Shown here piece after piece: positions 1 through 5,978 of a stretch of 8,781 bases of DNA. Origin of the DNA: Verrucomicrobiota bacterium (GTDB lineage: Bacteria > Verrucomicrobiota > Lentisphaeria > Oligosphaerales > Oligosphaeraceae). How positions within the stretch are numbered: the stretch's first letter is position 1; each line of letters starts with the position of its first letter. The DNA lies in NCBI GenBank assembly GCA_022709995.1, contig JAKLHU010000061.1, forward strand, positions 1 through 8,781, read 5' to 3'. The notes under the pieces are model-generated. The model was not told the DNA's origin. It saw only the letters and a program-made list of their open reading frames with translations, and searched no databases. A program made the translations under genes and the position numbers.

Positions 1-159
1 TCCTGGACGGCCCTGACCGAAGGCGAAGTCAACTTCCCGGTCGTCATGCGCGAATTGCGCGCCGCCGGCTATCAAGGCCCGCTGGTGAGCGAAGTCTCCG
101 CCAACTTGGCACCCTGGGCCGAAACCGCCAACACCATGCGCAAAATCGCCGCCATGTGA
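1..159 (+). CDS. Sugar phosphate isomerase/epimerase-like protein, C-terminal fragment
   Basis: An open frame enters at base 1 and stops at TGA 157-159, giving the last 52 residues of a protein whose start lies outside the window. The visible part contains EGEVNFPVVMRELRAAGY followed by GPLVSEV, the typical last strand-helix unit of the xylose-isomerase-like / AP-endonuclease-2 TIM-barrel superfamily (IolE/IolH-type sugar phosphate isomerases and epimerases). In that family the final strand, here LVSEV, often carries a metal-binding or catalytic Glu. It ends with a short helix (AETANTMRKIAAM). These are normally cytosolic metal-dependent enzymes acting on keto sugars, inositols or sugar phosphates. 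The substrate cannot be read from this piece. It lies upstream of, and on the same strand as, a glycoside-hydrolase-like gene, which fits a sugar-use operon. Family assignment is fairly sure; function is not. Confidence 0.72.
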   Translation, partial: SWTALTEGEVNFPVVMRELRAAGYQGPLVSEVSANLAPWAETANTMRKIAAM

Positions 160-191
160 AACTACCACCCAAACCGACTGACCTGGACGAT

Positions 192-227
192 TCCCCATCC
201 GTCCCATCAGTCCCATATGTCCCGGCA
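192..227 (+). repeat. Short 9-base tandem repeat (GTCCCATNN) in the leader of the large gene
   Basis: Four consecutive 9-base units begin at 192, 201, 210 and 219: TCCCCATCC, GTCCCATCA, GTCCCATAT and GTCCCGGCA. The two inner units are exact for GTCCCAT and the outer two are degraded. The 16 bases 201-216 occur again as an exact reverse complement at 4992-5007, and the same 9-mer family forms the array at 4822-4906. The array lies in the spacer between the isomerase stop and the ribosome binding site of the next gene, so it would be in the 5' untranslated part of that message. Its role is unknown. Confidence 0.7.
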
Positions 228-282
228 ACGGCAGCGCGACTCCGACGAAACCGACGGCAACAAAGGCCGGAACTCCTTCACC

Positions 283-289
283 AGAGAGG
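283..289 (+). promoter_or_regulatory. Ribosome binding site deciding the start at 297
   Basis: AGAGAGG lies 7 bases before ATG 297-299. The frame stays open back to a GTG at 156 that overlaps the previous stop, but that extension is low-complexity (it runs through the 9-base repeat) and has no comparable site, so 297 is preferred. Confidence 0.7.
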
Positions 290-296
290 TAACATC

Positions 297-3146
297 ATGG
301 CAGTACGCATCAAAAACCGCAAGTGCGAATGGCGCCTTGGCGACGACGGCATGACCTTGGGCTTCTTTGACTTGCGAACCAACACCAACTACGCGCAAAC
401 GGTCCCGCCGGCGCCGTGTGCCTATGCCCGGCGCAACGGCTGGAAAACGGAAGCGTGCGCCGCCGCCTTCGATGGCGCCTTGCTGCACGTCACCTTCGCG
501 GGGAACTCCGGGTCAGTCACCATTAAGGTCGACATCGCGGATGACTATTTCGTGTTCACGGTGCAGAATGTGACCGGCGACTTCGACGAAGTCGCCTTCA
601 TCAACATCCCGACCATCCTCCAGCCCGACCCCGAACAGCCTTTCGGAGCCGCCATGATCGCCCTGAGCCTGAAGTCCAATGTGGAAGAACTGCCCGGCCC
701 GCAGCAGCACTTGTGGACCGCCGCCTACCGGCAGTTCGGCTTCGCCGGCGCCCAGACCGGCCTGGTCACCGCGCCGTTCCCGGAAATGCGCGCCGCCATG
801 AAAACCATGGTCGGCAGCGCCCCGGACGTGCCCCATTCACCCCACTGCGGACCCTGGGCCCTCGACAGCGACCTGCCCCCGAAATCCAATGTCTTCGGGT
901 CGCCCTCCGAGCAGAATGTCGACCGCTGGATTGACTTCTGCCACCGGATGGGCTTCAACGCCATCGAGTTCAACGGCGCCATCGACTACGGCAGCTACCA
1001 GCCCAACCCCGCCGTCTACCCCCGGGGCTACGCAAGCGTGAAAGCCGTCACCGACAAATTGCACGCCGCCGGCATCCTCGCCGGCATCCACACGATGTCG
1101 TTCTCCATCGCCAAACGCTGTGCCTGGGTGACGCCAGTGCCGGACCCGAGGCTGGCCAAGGAAAAATCCTACACCCTCAGCCAAGACATCACCGCCGAGG
1201 ACGCCGACCTCTTCCTGGCGGAAACGACCGCCGACCTGCCCCCCCTGGTCAACTACTACATCCGGCGCAGCATGACCCTCCAGATCGAGGACGAACTGGT
1301 CCAGTACACCGCCATCAAAACCGACCAGCCCTACGCGGTGCTGGCCTGCACCCGCGGCATCCTGGGCACCAAGGCCGCCGCCCACCCCAAAGGCGCCAAG
1401 GTGCACCACCTGAAGGAATGCTGGGGCTGCTTCGTCCCCGATGGCGAATCGACCCTCTTCTCCGAAGTGGCGCAACGCATCGCCACGGCCGTCAATGCCT
1501 GCGGCTTCGACTTCGCCTACCTCGACGGACTCGATGGCGCCCATGTCATCGACACCGAAGAGACCCGCTGGCACTACGGCGCCAAATTCACCTTCGAAGT
1601 GTTCAAGCATCTGGAAAGGCCGATCATGATGGAAATGGCGACCTTCCATCACCACCTCTGGTACGTCCGCTCCCGCATGCAGGCCTGGGACCATGCGACC
1701 CGGGCCCACAAGCGCTTCACCGACCTCCACGTCGCCTCCAACGACGCCGCCCGGCGCCTCTTCATGCCGCTTCACCTGGGCTGGGTCGGACTCCTGCCCT
1801 GGATCGATAGCAGCCATGACCCGACCCACTGGGACGACGTGGAATACATGTGGAGCAAAGCCCTGGCCACCGATGCGAACTACACCCTCCAGTGCATCAA
1901 TCCGGATTCGCTCCTCGACGGCGCCTGGCTGAAAAACCTGGCCCCGACCGTCAAAAACTATGAACACCTCCGGCAAAGCCATTATTTCCCGGCCGCTGTC
2001 AAGCAGAAACTCGCCGTCGCCGGCGACGAATTCCGCCTGCGGCAGGCCCCGGACGGCGAATGGGAGTTCCAGCCCATCCAGGCCGCCCGCCACCAAATTG
2101 ATGATCTCGAGGGCCTGACCGACGCCTGGGAGTTCCAGAACAAATTCCACGCCCAGCCCATGGGAGTGCGCATCCAGGCCCTGCCGGCCATCGACCGCTA
2201 TGAATCCGAACAGGCCGTCGTCCTGGCGGACTTCACGGCGCCGAATGAATTCACCGACTTCGGGCCGACGATTACCATCCTCAACAGCGGCAAGCTCTAC
2301 ACCTACCCGTCCGCCGCTCCGGGCATGACTGCCAGCGTCGTCCCGGCCCGGCCCGAAGGCCCGGCCCCGACCGCCTGCGGCAAGTGGTCGGCAACCAGGG
2401 CAACGACCGACGCGCTGATTCCGACATCCGCCTCCGACGACCGCTTCTCCCTCCTGGACCACTTCGAACGCGAATACCGCCTCCATCCGGCCTCCTGGAT
2501 CGGGCTCGGCAAAGCCTTCGCGCCGGCTCTCGATTTAAGCCGCAACCAGGGCATCGGCTTCTGGATCAAGGGCGACGGCCAGGGCCAGCTGGCCAACATC
2601 GCCCTGGTCACCCGGTCCCATGGCGTGACCCACACCCAGCACTACCTCAAAATCGATTTCACCGGCTGGCGCTATGTGGAACTGCTGGTTCCGGAAACGA
2701 TCCGCTTCGACGAGCATTCCTGGCCGTTCGAACGCTGCCATTATGGCATCTACCGGTCGACGCCGGTGTTCGCCAACTGCATCGGACTCGACCTCTGGTT
2801 CAACGACGTCCCCGCCGGCAAAACGGTTGGCTGCCTCCTCAGCCCGGTCAAGGCTTTGCCCCTCGTCGACCAGCCGGTCGTCAATCCGTCCCTGACCGTC
2901 GCCGGCAAAACCGTCGTCTTCCCGGTCCAGCTCGCCACCGGGCAATATCTGGAATACTGGGGCGGCAAAACGGCGAAAGTGTTTTCCGGCAAGGGCGACC
3001 TGCTCGCGGAAGTCACCCCGCAGGGGAATGTCCCCACCCTCGCAGCCGGCGCCAACGATGTGCATTTCGCCTGCGCTCGGCCGAGCCTCCGGCCCCATGC
3101 GTGGGTCACGGTCTTCACCAAAGGCAAAAAAGCCCTCCGGCGCTGA
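297..3146 (+). CDS. Large putative glycoside-hydrolase-like TIM-barrel protein, family not assigned
   Basis: This is a 949-residue protein that I do not recognise by name. Residues 1 to about 205 look like an all-beta N-terminal domain. A barrel-like region begins near W211 (WIDFCHRMGFNAIEFNG, E224), continues through LHAAGILAGIHTMSF, and reaches a strand end Y408-L-D-G-L-D413, then MMEMATFHHHLW (E446, H451-453) and a WIDSSHDPTHWDDVEYMWSKAL segment. D410 or D413 on this strand end would fit the nucleophile position of clan-D (GH27/GH36-like) hydrolases, and E446 is another candidate acid; both are inference. About residues 300-372 interrupt the barrel with a small beta module. Residues about 745-850 (LDLSRNQGIGFWIKGDG to LLSPVKAL) resemble a beta-sandwich of the galactose-binding or CIA30 kind. 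No signal peptide or membrane segment is visible from M1, so it looks cytoplasmic. The neighbouring isomerase/epimerase gene upstream supports a role in sugar breakdown. It could instead be a non-hydrolytic member of such a fold. Confidence 0.6.
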   Translation: MAVRIKNRKCEWRLGDDGMTLGFFDLRTNTNYAQTVPPAPCAYARRNGWKTEACAAAFDGALLHVTFAGNSGSVTIKVDIADDYFVFTVQNVTGDFDEVAFINIPTILQPDPEQPFGAAMIALSLKSNVEELPGPQQHLWTAAYRQFGFAGAQTGLVTAPFPEMRAAMKTMVGSAPDVPHSPHCGPWALDSDLPPKSNVFGSPSEQNVDRWIDFCHRMGFNAIEFNGAIDYGSYQPNPAVYPRGYASVKAVTDKLHAAGILAGIHTMSFSIAKRCAWVTPVPDPRLAKEKSYTLSQDITAEDADLFLAETTADLPPLVNYYIRRSMTLQIEDELVQYTAIKTDQPYAVLACTRGILGTKAAAHPKGAKVHHLKECWGCFVPDGESTLFSEVAQRIATAVNACGFDFAYLDGLDGAHVIDTEETRWHYGAKFTFEVFKHLERPIMMEMATFHHHLWYVRSRMQAWDHATRAHKRFTDLHVASNDAARRLFMPLHLGWVGLLPWIDSSHDPTHWDDVEYMWSKALATDANYTLQCINPDSLLDGAWLKNLAPTVKNYEHLRQSHYFPAAVKQKLAVAGDEFRLRQAPDGEWEFQPIQAARHQIDDLEGLTDAWEFQNKFHAQPMGVRIQALPAIDRYESEQAVVLADFTAPNEFTDFGPTITILNSGKLYTYPSAAPGMTASVVPARPEGPAPTACGKWSATRATTDALIPTSASDDRFSLLDHFEREYRLHPASWIGLGKAFAPALDLSRNQGIGFWIKGDGQGQLANIALVTRSHGVTHTQHYLKIDFTGWRYVELLVPETIRFDEHSWPFERCHYGIYRSTPVFANCIGLDLWFNDVPAGKTVGCLLSPVKALPLVDQPVVNPSLTVAGKTVVFPVQLATGQYLEYWGGKTAKVFSGKGDLLAEVTPQGNVPTLAAGANDVHFACARPSLRPHAWVTVFTKGKKALRR

Positions 3147-3186
3147 CGGCAAGGACAAAACCGATAATCTGGCCGCGAAGGCCTGA

Positions 3187-3202
3187 CCCGGCATTCGCCG
3201 GG
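3187..3202. terminator. Candidate hairpin between convergent genes
   Basis: CCCGGC (3187-3192), loop ATTC, GCCGGG (3197-3202) make a perfect 6-base-pair stem in the 114-base gap between the stop of the large gene (3146) and the stop of murF (3261). A second, imperfect GGCTG/CAGCC hairpin follows, and then the palindrome GGCCGGCCGGCC at 3243-3254. There is no T-run after any of them, so a canonical intrinsic terminator is not shown; position between converging genes is the main argument. Confidence 0.28.
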
Positions 3203-3260
3203 CGGGCCGACCGGGCTGGCATAGGTCAGCCGGGGTGGCGCAGGCCGGCCGGCCCTTCCG

Positions 3261-4646
3261 TCAAGCCGGCATCAATTTGGCCAGGCCAATGCTGTTGGAA
3301 CCTTTCAGATAGACCCATGTCCCGGGCGTCATTTCCGCGGCCAGGCCACTTGCCGCGGCGACGTCCGGATAGCTGGCCAGGCCCATGCCGGCGGCTTCCC
3401 GGGCCAGTCGCGGCCCAACCGTGACGATGCGGTCGCGAGGAAACATCCGCCGAGCCAGCCGCAGCGCATCCCGATGCGCCCGCTCACTGGCTGCGCCGAG
3501 TTCCAGCATGTCGCCCAAAACCAAGACGCGCCTTTGGGCATCCCGGCTGATTTCCGCAAACCAGGCCAGGCTCGCCGCCAAACTGTCGGGATTCGCGTTG
3601 TAGGCGTCATTGACCCAGTGCACGCCGCCGATTTCGCGGCGGGCCATCCTGGCGCCGGGCAGCTCGCACTGCCGCAATCCGGCGGCGGCGGCTTCCAAAT
3701 CAAGCCCGACCGCCAGTCCGACCAAAACCGCGGCCGCCGCGTTTTTCGCCTGATGCTCGCCGCCCAGCGGCCAGACCACCTGCTGCGACTCGCCGGTGTC
3801 GCGCCGCGTCAGCGCCAGCCCATAGCCGTCGCCGCAGAGACCAAGATACTGGCAGCGCAAATCGGCGTCCGCCTCCGGGCCAAAAGTCAGGACCCGGCGC
3901 GGACCGGCATGACGGCGCAAGACATCCAGGCCTTCCGCGCCCGCCGGCACGATCGCCATGCCGGCCGCCGCCAGTCCGGCCAACAGGTCGCCCTTTTCCT
4001 CGGCCACGCCGCGCAAATCGCCAAACGCCTCCAGATGCGCCGCGCCGATATGACAAACCAGCCCGCAGACCGGCTCGACCAAAGCCGCCAGCCGGGCGAT
4101 CTCGCCAGGATGATTGCTGCCCATCTCAATCACCGCCGCCCGCGTCGACGCGGTCAGCCGCAGCAAATTCCGCGGCACCCCGAAATGATTGTTCGTATTG
4201 CCCAGCGTCTTCAGAACGTGCCCGGGCCAGCGCTGCTCCAACACGGCCGCGCAGATTTCCTTCGTGCTCGTCTTCCCGCAACTGCCCGTCACCCCCAGCA
4301 TGAACAACTCCGGAAAACGACGACGATGCGCCAACGCCAGGCTCTGAAACGCGGCCAGGCTGTCAGGCACCAGAACGCACCCGCAGCCGCAACCGCGCAA
4401 CACGGCCAGGTCTTCCTCGGTCGGCGGCCGCTGCACGCACACCGCCGCCGCGCCCGCCCGCGCCGCCGCCGCGAGGTAGTGGTGACCATCAGCCAATTCG
4501 CCGACAATGGCCACGAACAACGCTCCCGCCCGCACGGACCGGCTGTCGTCCAGCACGCCGCTGACGCCCTCGCCCGCCGCCGGCAACAGCCACTCGCCGG
4601 CAACGGCCGACTTGACTTCATCCCAACTGAAAAAAATATCCGCCAT
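3261..4646 (-). CDS. murF: UDP-N-acetylmuramoyl-tripeptide--D-alanyl-D-alanine ligase
   Basis: MurF is the ATP-dependent cytoplasmic ligase that adds D-Ala-D-Ala to UDP-MurNAc-tripeptide, the last soluble step of peptidoglycan precursor synthesis. The 461 residues match the family length and its three domains. The N-terminal substrate domain has LDDSRSVRAGALFVAI (32-47). The Mur ligase central domain has the P-loop GVTGSCGKTSTKE (118-130, K125), TLGNTNNHFGVP (147-158), EMGSNHPGEI (174-183), H204 and EEKGD with K218, the lysine usually carbamylated in Mur ligases. The C-terminal domain has VNDAYNANPDS (345-355), LVLGDMLELG (375-384) and LKGSNSIGL (447-455). The start ATG (4646-4644) is preceded by AAGGGGGAG, rather close to the start. 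No murE, mraY or other dcw gene is visible on either side. The frame looks intact and the function is secure. Confidence 0.95.
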   Translation of the reverse strand: MADIFFSWDEVKSAVAGEWLLPAAGEGVSGVLDDSRSVRAGALFVAIVGELADGHHYLAAAARAGAAAVCVQRPPTEEDLAVLRGCGCGCVLVPDSLAAFQSLALAHRRRFPELFMLGVTGSCGKTSTKEICAAVLEQRWPGHVLKTLGNTNNHFGVPRNLLRLTASTRAAVIEMGSNHPGEIARLAALVEPVCGLVCHIGAAHLEAFGDLRGVAEEKGDLLAGLAAAGMAIVPAGAEGLDVLRRHAGPRRVLTFGPEADADLRCQYLGLCGDGYGLALTRRDTGESQQVVWPLGGEHQAKNAAAAVLVGLAVGLDLEAAAAGLRQCELPGARMARREIGGVHWVNDAYNANPDSLAASLAWFAEISRDAQRRVLVLGDMLELGAASERAHRDALRLARRMFPRDRIVTVGPRLAREAAGMGLASYPDVAAASGLAAEMTPGTWVYLKGSNSIGLAKLMPA

Positions 4647-4694
4647 TTCTCCCCCTTGCCTGGGCGCCTCCCACCGGAAGCGATGAGTTGCTTT

Positions 4695-4742
4695 CTATAT
4701 GTCCCATCTATCCAGCCAGCATTACGCATAAGCGAAGAGCAT
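4695..4742 (+). repeat. 48-base direct repeat, copy 1
   Basis: This stretch (from CTATATGTCCCATCTATCC to GCGAAGAGCAT) is identical over 48 bases to 4894-4941, an offset of 199. Identity breaks immediately outside both ends. Unlike copy 2 it has no long 9-mer array beside it; only the last units (CTATAT, GTCCCATCT) are kept. It lies about 50 bases upstream of the murF start. Confidence 0.9.
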
Positions 4743-4762
4743 AGGACGCATGGAACCAATAC

Positions 4763-4777
4763 TCCTTAATTTAAGGA
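4763..4777. promoter_or_regulatory. A/T-rich 15-base palindrome, possible operator
   Basis: TCCTTAATTTAAGGA is a perfect inverted repeat (7 bases each side of a central T) in an A/T-rich pocket of otherwise GC-rich DNA, about 117 bases upstream of the murF start. This is the size and symmetry of a dimeric regulator site, or it could be a small hairpin (TCCTT/AAGGA). No regulator gene is in view, so the role is a guess. Confidence 0.28.
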
Positions 4778-4821
4778 TTCGGTTTGGCCTTGGGCGACTG
4801 CAATAACGCCAGCGCCTATTC

Positions 4822-4906
4822 GTCCCATGGTCCTATGTGCCGTCCCATACGTCCCATACGTCCAATACGTCCTATACGTCCTATTTCTCCGTCCTATATG
4901 TCCCAT
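4822..4906 (+). repeat. Degenerate 9-base tandem array (GTCCCATAC-like)
   Basis: Units beginning with GTCC[CTA]AT start at 4822, 4830, 4842, 4851, 4860, 4869, 4878, 4891 and 4900. From 4842 to 4886 the period is exactly 9: GTCCCATAC twice, then GTCCAATAC, GTCCTATAC and GTCCTATTT. A 4-base interruption (CTCC) precedes the last two units. The final units are shared with the 48-base repeat copy 2, so array and 48-mer form one composite element. Variation is mostly at the fifth base (C/T/A). The array is non-coding in any frame I can support. Confidence 0.85.
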
Positions 4907-4941
4907 CTATCCAGCCAGCATTACGCATAAGCGAAGAGCAT
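4894..4941 (+). repeat. 48-base direct repeat, copy 2
   Basis: Second perfect copy of the 4695-4742 sequence, attached on its left to the 9-base tandem array. Its non-array part (about 4909-4941, ATCCAGCCAGCATTACGC onward) is not made of 9-mers and is the conserved head of the element. On the - strand both copies begin with ATGCTCTTCGCTTATGCG. Confidence 0.9.
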
Positions 4942-4959
4942 TGGTCTTATACATCCCGT

Positions 4960-4994
4960 CATTCCGGAAATCCAGCCCAGTTCGGCCCGGAATG
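4960..4994. repeat. Inverted repeat / hairpin with 8-base stem
   Basis: CATTCCGG (4960-4967) and CCGGAATG (4987-4994) are exact reverse complements around a 19-base loop. It is placed between the second 48-base repeat and the inverted 9-mers, and partly overlaps the first of them. There is no T-run on either side, so it is not a clear terminator. Confidence 0.5.
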
Positions 4995-5017
4995 GGACTG
5001 ATGGGACGTTCTGGGAC
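4992..5017 (-). repeat. 9-mer repeats in inverted orientation
   Basis: ATGGGACTG, ATGGGACGT and then CTGGGAC start at 4992, 5001 and 5011. These are GTCCCAT units read on the other strand. Together with the array at 4822-4906 they bracket the second 48-base copy with oppositely oriented 9-mers, and 4992-5007 is the exact reverse complement of 201-216 upstream of the large gene. Confidence 0.75.
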
Positions 5018-5077
5018 GACTGCGCCTTGATGATTCCATTCCATCGGGATTGCCAATTACCCCCCTCACGTGTTTTT

Positions 5078-5120
5078 TTGCCGCCCCGAAATTGCCAGCG
5101 GCAAGAGCCGCCGGCGGCTC
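5078..5120. other. Two adjoining hairpins downstream of proC
   Basis: TTGCCGC (5078-5084) pairs with GCGGCAA (5098-5104) around a 13-base loop. Directly next to it, 5105-5120 (GAGCCGCCGGCGGCTC) is a perfect 16-base palindrome. A run of seven T ends at 5079, to the left of the first stem on the + strand, so it reads as A-residues after the hairpins for the leftward proC transcript; the polarity is wrong for a standard intrinsic terminator. The hairpins begin about 58 bases past the proC stop and may still protect or end that message. Confidence 0.4.
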
Positions 5121-5178
5121 AAAGCGGTGAACGGGCGCTGACTCTGGTGCGACCACGCCAGCCACGTCGGCGATGCGC

Positions 5179-5973
5179 CTATTTGCCCAGCTCCCGCGAA
5201 CGGTCGCGGGCGGCGGTCACGACTTTTTCCGTCAGGCCGCGGAAGTCGCCGCGGGCCATGACCGCCAGCCCGGCCGCCGTCGTGCCATGAGGGGATGTCA
5301 CCGCGTCACGCAGCTGGTCCGGGGTTCCGAGCTTGCGGGCCATCATCTCGGCGGCGCCGGCGATCGTCTGCACGGTCAGGTCCAGAGCCAACTCGGGGTC
5401 GAGGCCGACCTTTTCCCCGGCCTCCGCCATGGCCTTGGCCAGCTCGAACACATACGCCGGCCCGCTGCCGCTCAACGCCGTGACGGCATCCAGCTGCGCC
5501 TCCTCGACGCGCCGGACCAAACCGAGAGCGCCAAGCAGCCGTTCGGCAATGGCCGCGGCCGCATCGTCCGCCGCCGGCCCCAAAGCATACGCGGAGGCGC
5601 CCTTGCCGACCATCAGCGGCGTATTCGGCATGACCCGGATCACCCGCCCGGTGCCAAACCAGCCGGCCAGCTTGGCCATCGTGATGCCGGCGCAGATCGA
5701 AATGACCAGCGCTCCCGGCCGCAGCGGCGGCAGGGCCATGACCGCCGCTTCAGCGACCTGCGGCTTCACCGCCAGCAGCACGACCTCCGCCGTCCCGATC
5801 CTGGCGGCGGCCGATTCCACGCACGCAATCCCGGTCTGGGCCGTGAAAGCATCCCGGGCCGGGCCGGAAATGTCGGCCGCGACGATGCCGGCCAAAGGCC
5901 ACAAGTGATAACGCGCAATGCCGGCGCCCAGGGCGGTCGCCATCTTTCCGGCTCCGATAAACAGCAGTTCCAT
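5179..5973 (-). CDS. proC: Pyrroline-5-carboxylate reductase
   Basis: ProC catalyses the last step of proline synthesis, reducing 1-pyrroline-5-carboxylate to proline with NAD(P)H in the cytoplasm. The 264 residues are the usual length. The Rossmann start is LLFIGAGKMATALGAG (3-18), followed by VVLLAVKPQ (64-72), the signature VIRVMPNTP (111-119), and the C-terminal dimerisation domain with ALSGSGPAYVFE (166-177) and DQLRDAVTSPHGTTAAGL (219-236). I chose ATG 5973 because GGGAAG sits 8 bases before it; a GTG at 5982 in frame overlaps the stop of the preceding gene and would leave no room for a ribosome site. The stop of the substrate-binding gene is five bases upstream, so the two are probably translated from one message. 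The end of the second strand reads AADIS without the basic residue often linked to NADPH binding. Confidence 0.95.
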   Translation of the reverse strand: MELLFIGAGKMATALGAGIARYHLWPLAGIVAADISGPARDAFTAQTGIACVESAAARIGTAEVVLLAVKPQVAEAAVMALPPLRPGALVISICAGITMAKLAGWFGTGRVIRVMPNTPLMVGKGASAYALGPAADDAAAAIAERLLGALGLVRRVEEAQLDAVTALSGSGPAYVFELAKAMAEAGEKVGLDPELALDLTVQTIAGAAEMMARKLGTPDQLRDAVTSPHGTTAAGLAVMARGDFRGLTEKVVTAARDRSRELGK

Positions 5974-5978
5974 CGTGT

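Larger units (their letters stand above)
4647..5178. other. 532-base gene-free spacer rich in repeats
   Basis: No convincing gene was found here on either strand. Short open frames run through the repeats and give low-complexity VPYVPYV-type peptides. The spacer should hold the murF promoter (murF is read leftward from 4646), though I could not pick a convincing -35/-10 pair. It also holds whatever ends the sppA/binding-protein/proC transcript. From left to right it contains a first copy of a 48-base repeat, an A/T-rich palindrome, a 9-base tandem array running into the second 48-base copy, a hairpin, inverted 9-mers, and two adjoining hairpins with a T-run before them. Parts are markedly more A/T-rich than the flanking genes. 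Confidence 0.7.

Noticed and set aside
156..296. N-terminal extension of the large protein from GTG 156, overlapping the previous stop
   Set aside because: The 47 extra codons are low-complexity, run through the 9-base repeat, and have no good ribosome site, while ATG 297 has AGAGAGG at 7 bases.
837..2486. Long open frame (549 codons) on the - strand opposite the large gene
   Set aside because: Gly/Val-rich shadow typical of GC-rich coding DNA; no recognisable motif and fully opposite a better supported gene.
4713..4752. Short - strand frame starting ATG 4752 after AAGGAG
   Set aside because: It would give only a nine-residue peptide that runs into the 48-base repeat; an AAGGAG at 10 bases is weak support in repeat-rich DNA.
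3474..4769. Long open frame (431 codons) on the + strand opposite murF
   Set aside because: Arg/Gln/Pro-rich translation without motifs; the opposite strand encodes a complete MurF with all signature residues.
4822..4941. CRISPR array
   Set aside because: The 9-base units are contiguous without spacers, and the 48-base repeat has only two copies separated by 151 bases; no cas genes are present.
4827..5030. Small + strand frame with VPYVPYVQYVLYV repeats
   Set aside because: It is only a translation of the 9-base tandem array; no ribosome site and no plausible protein.
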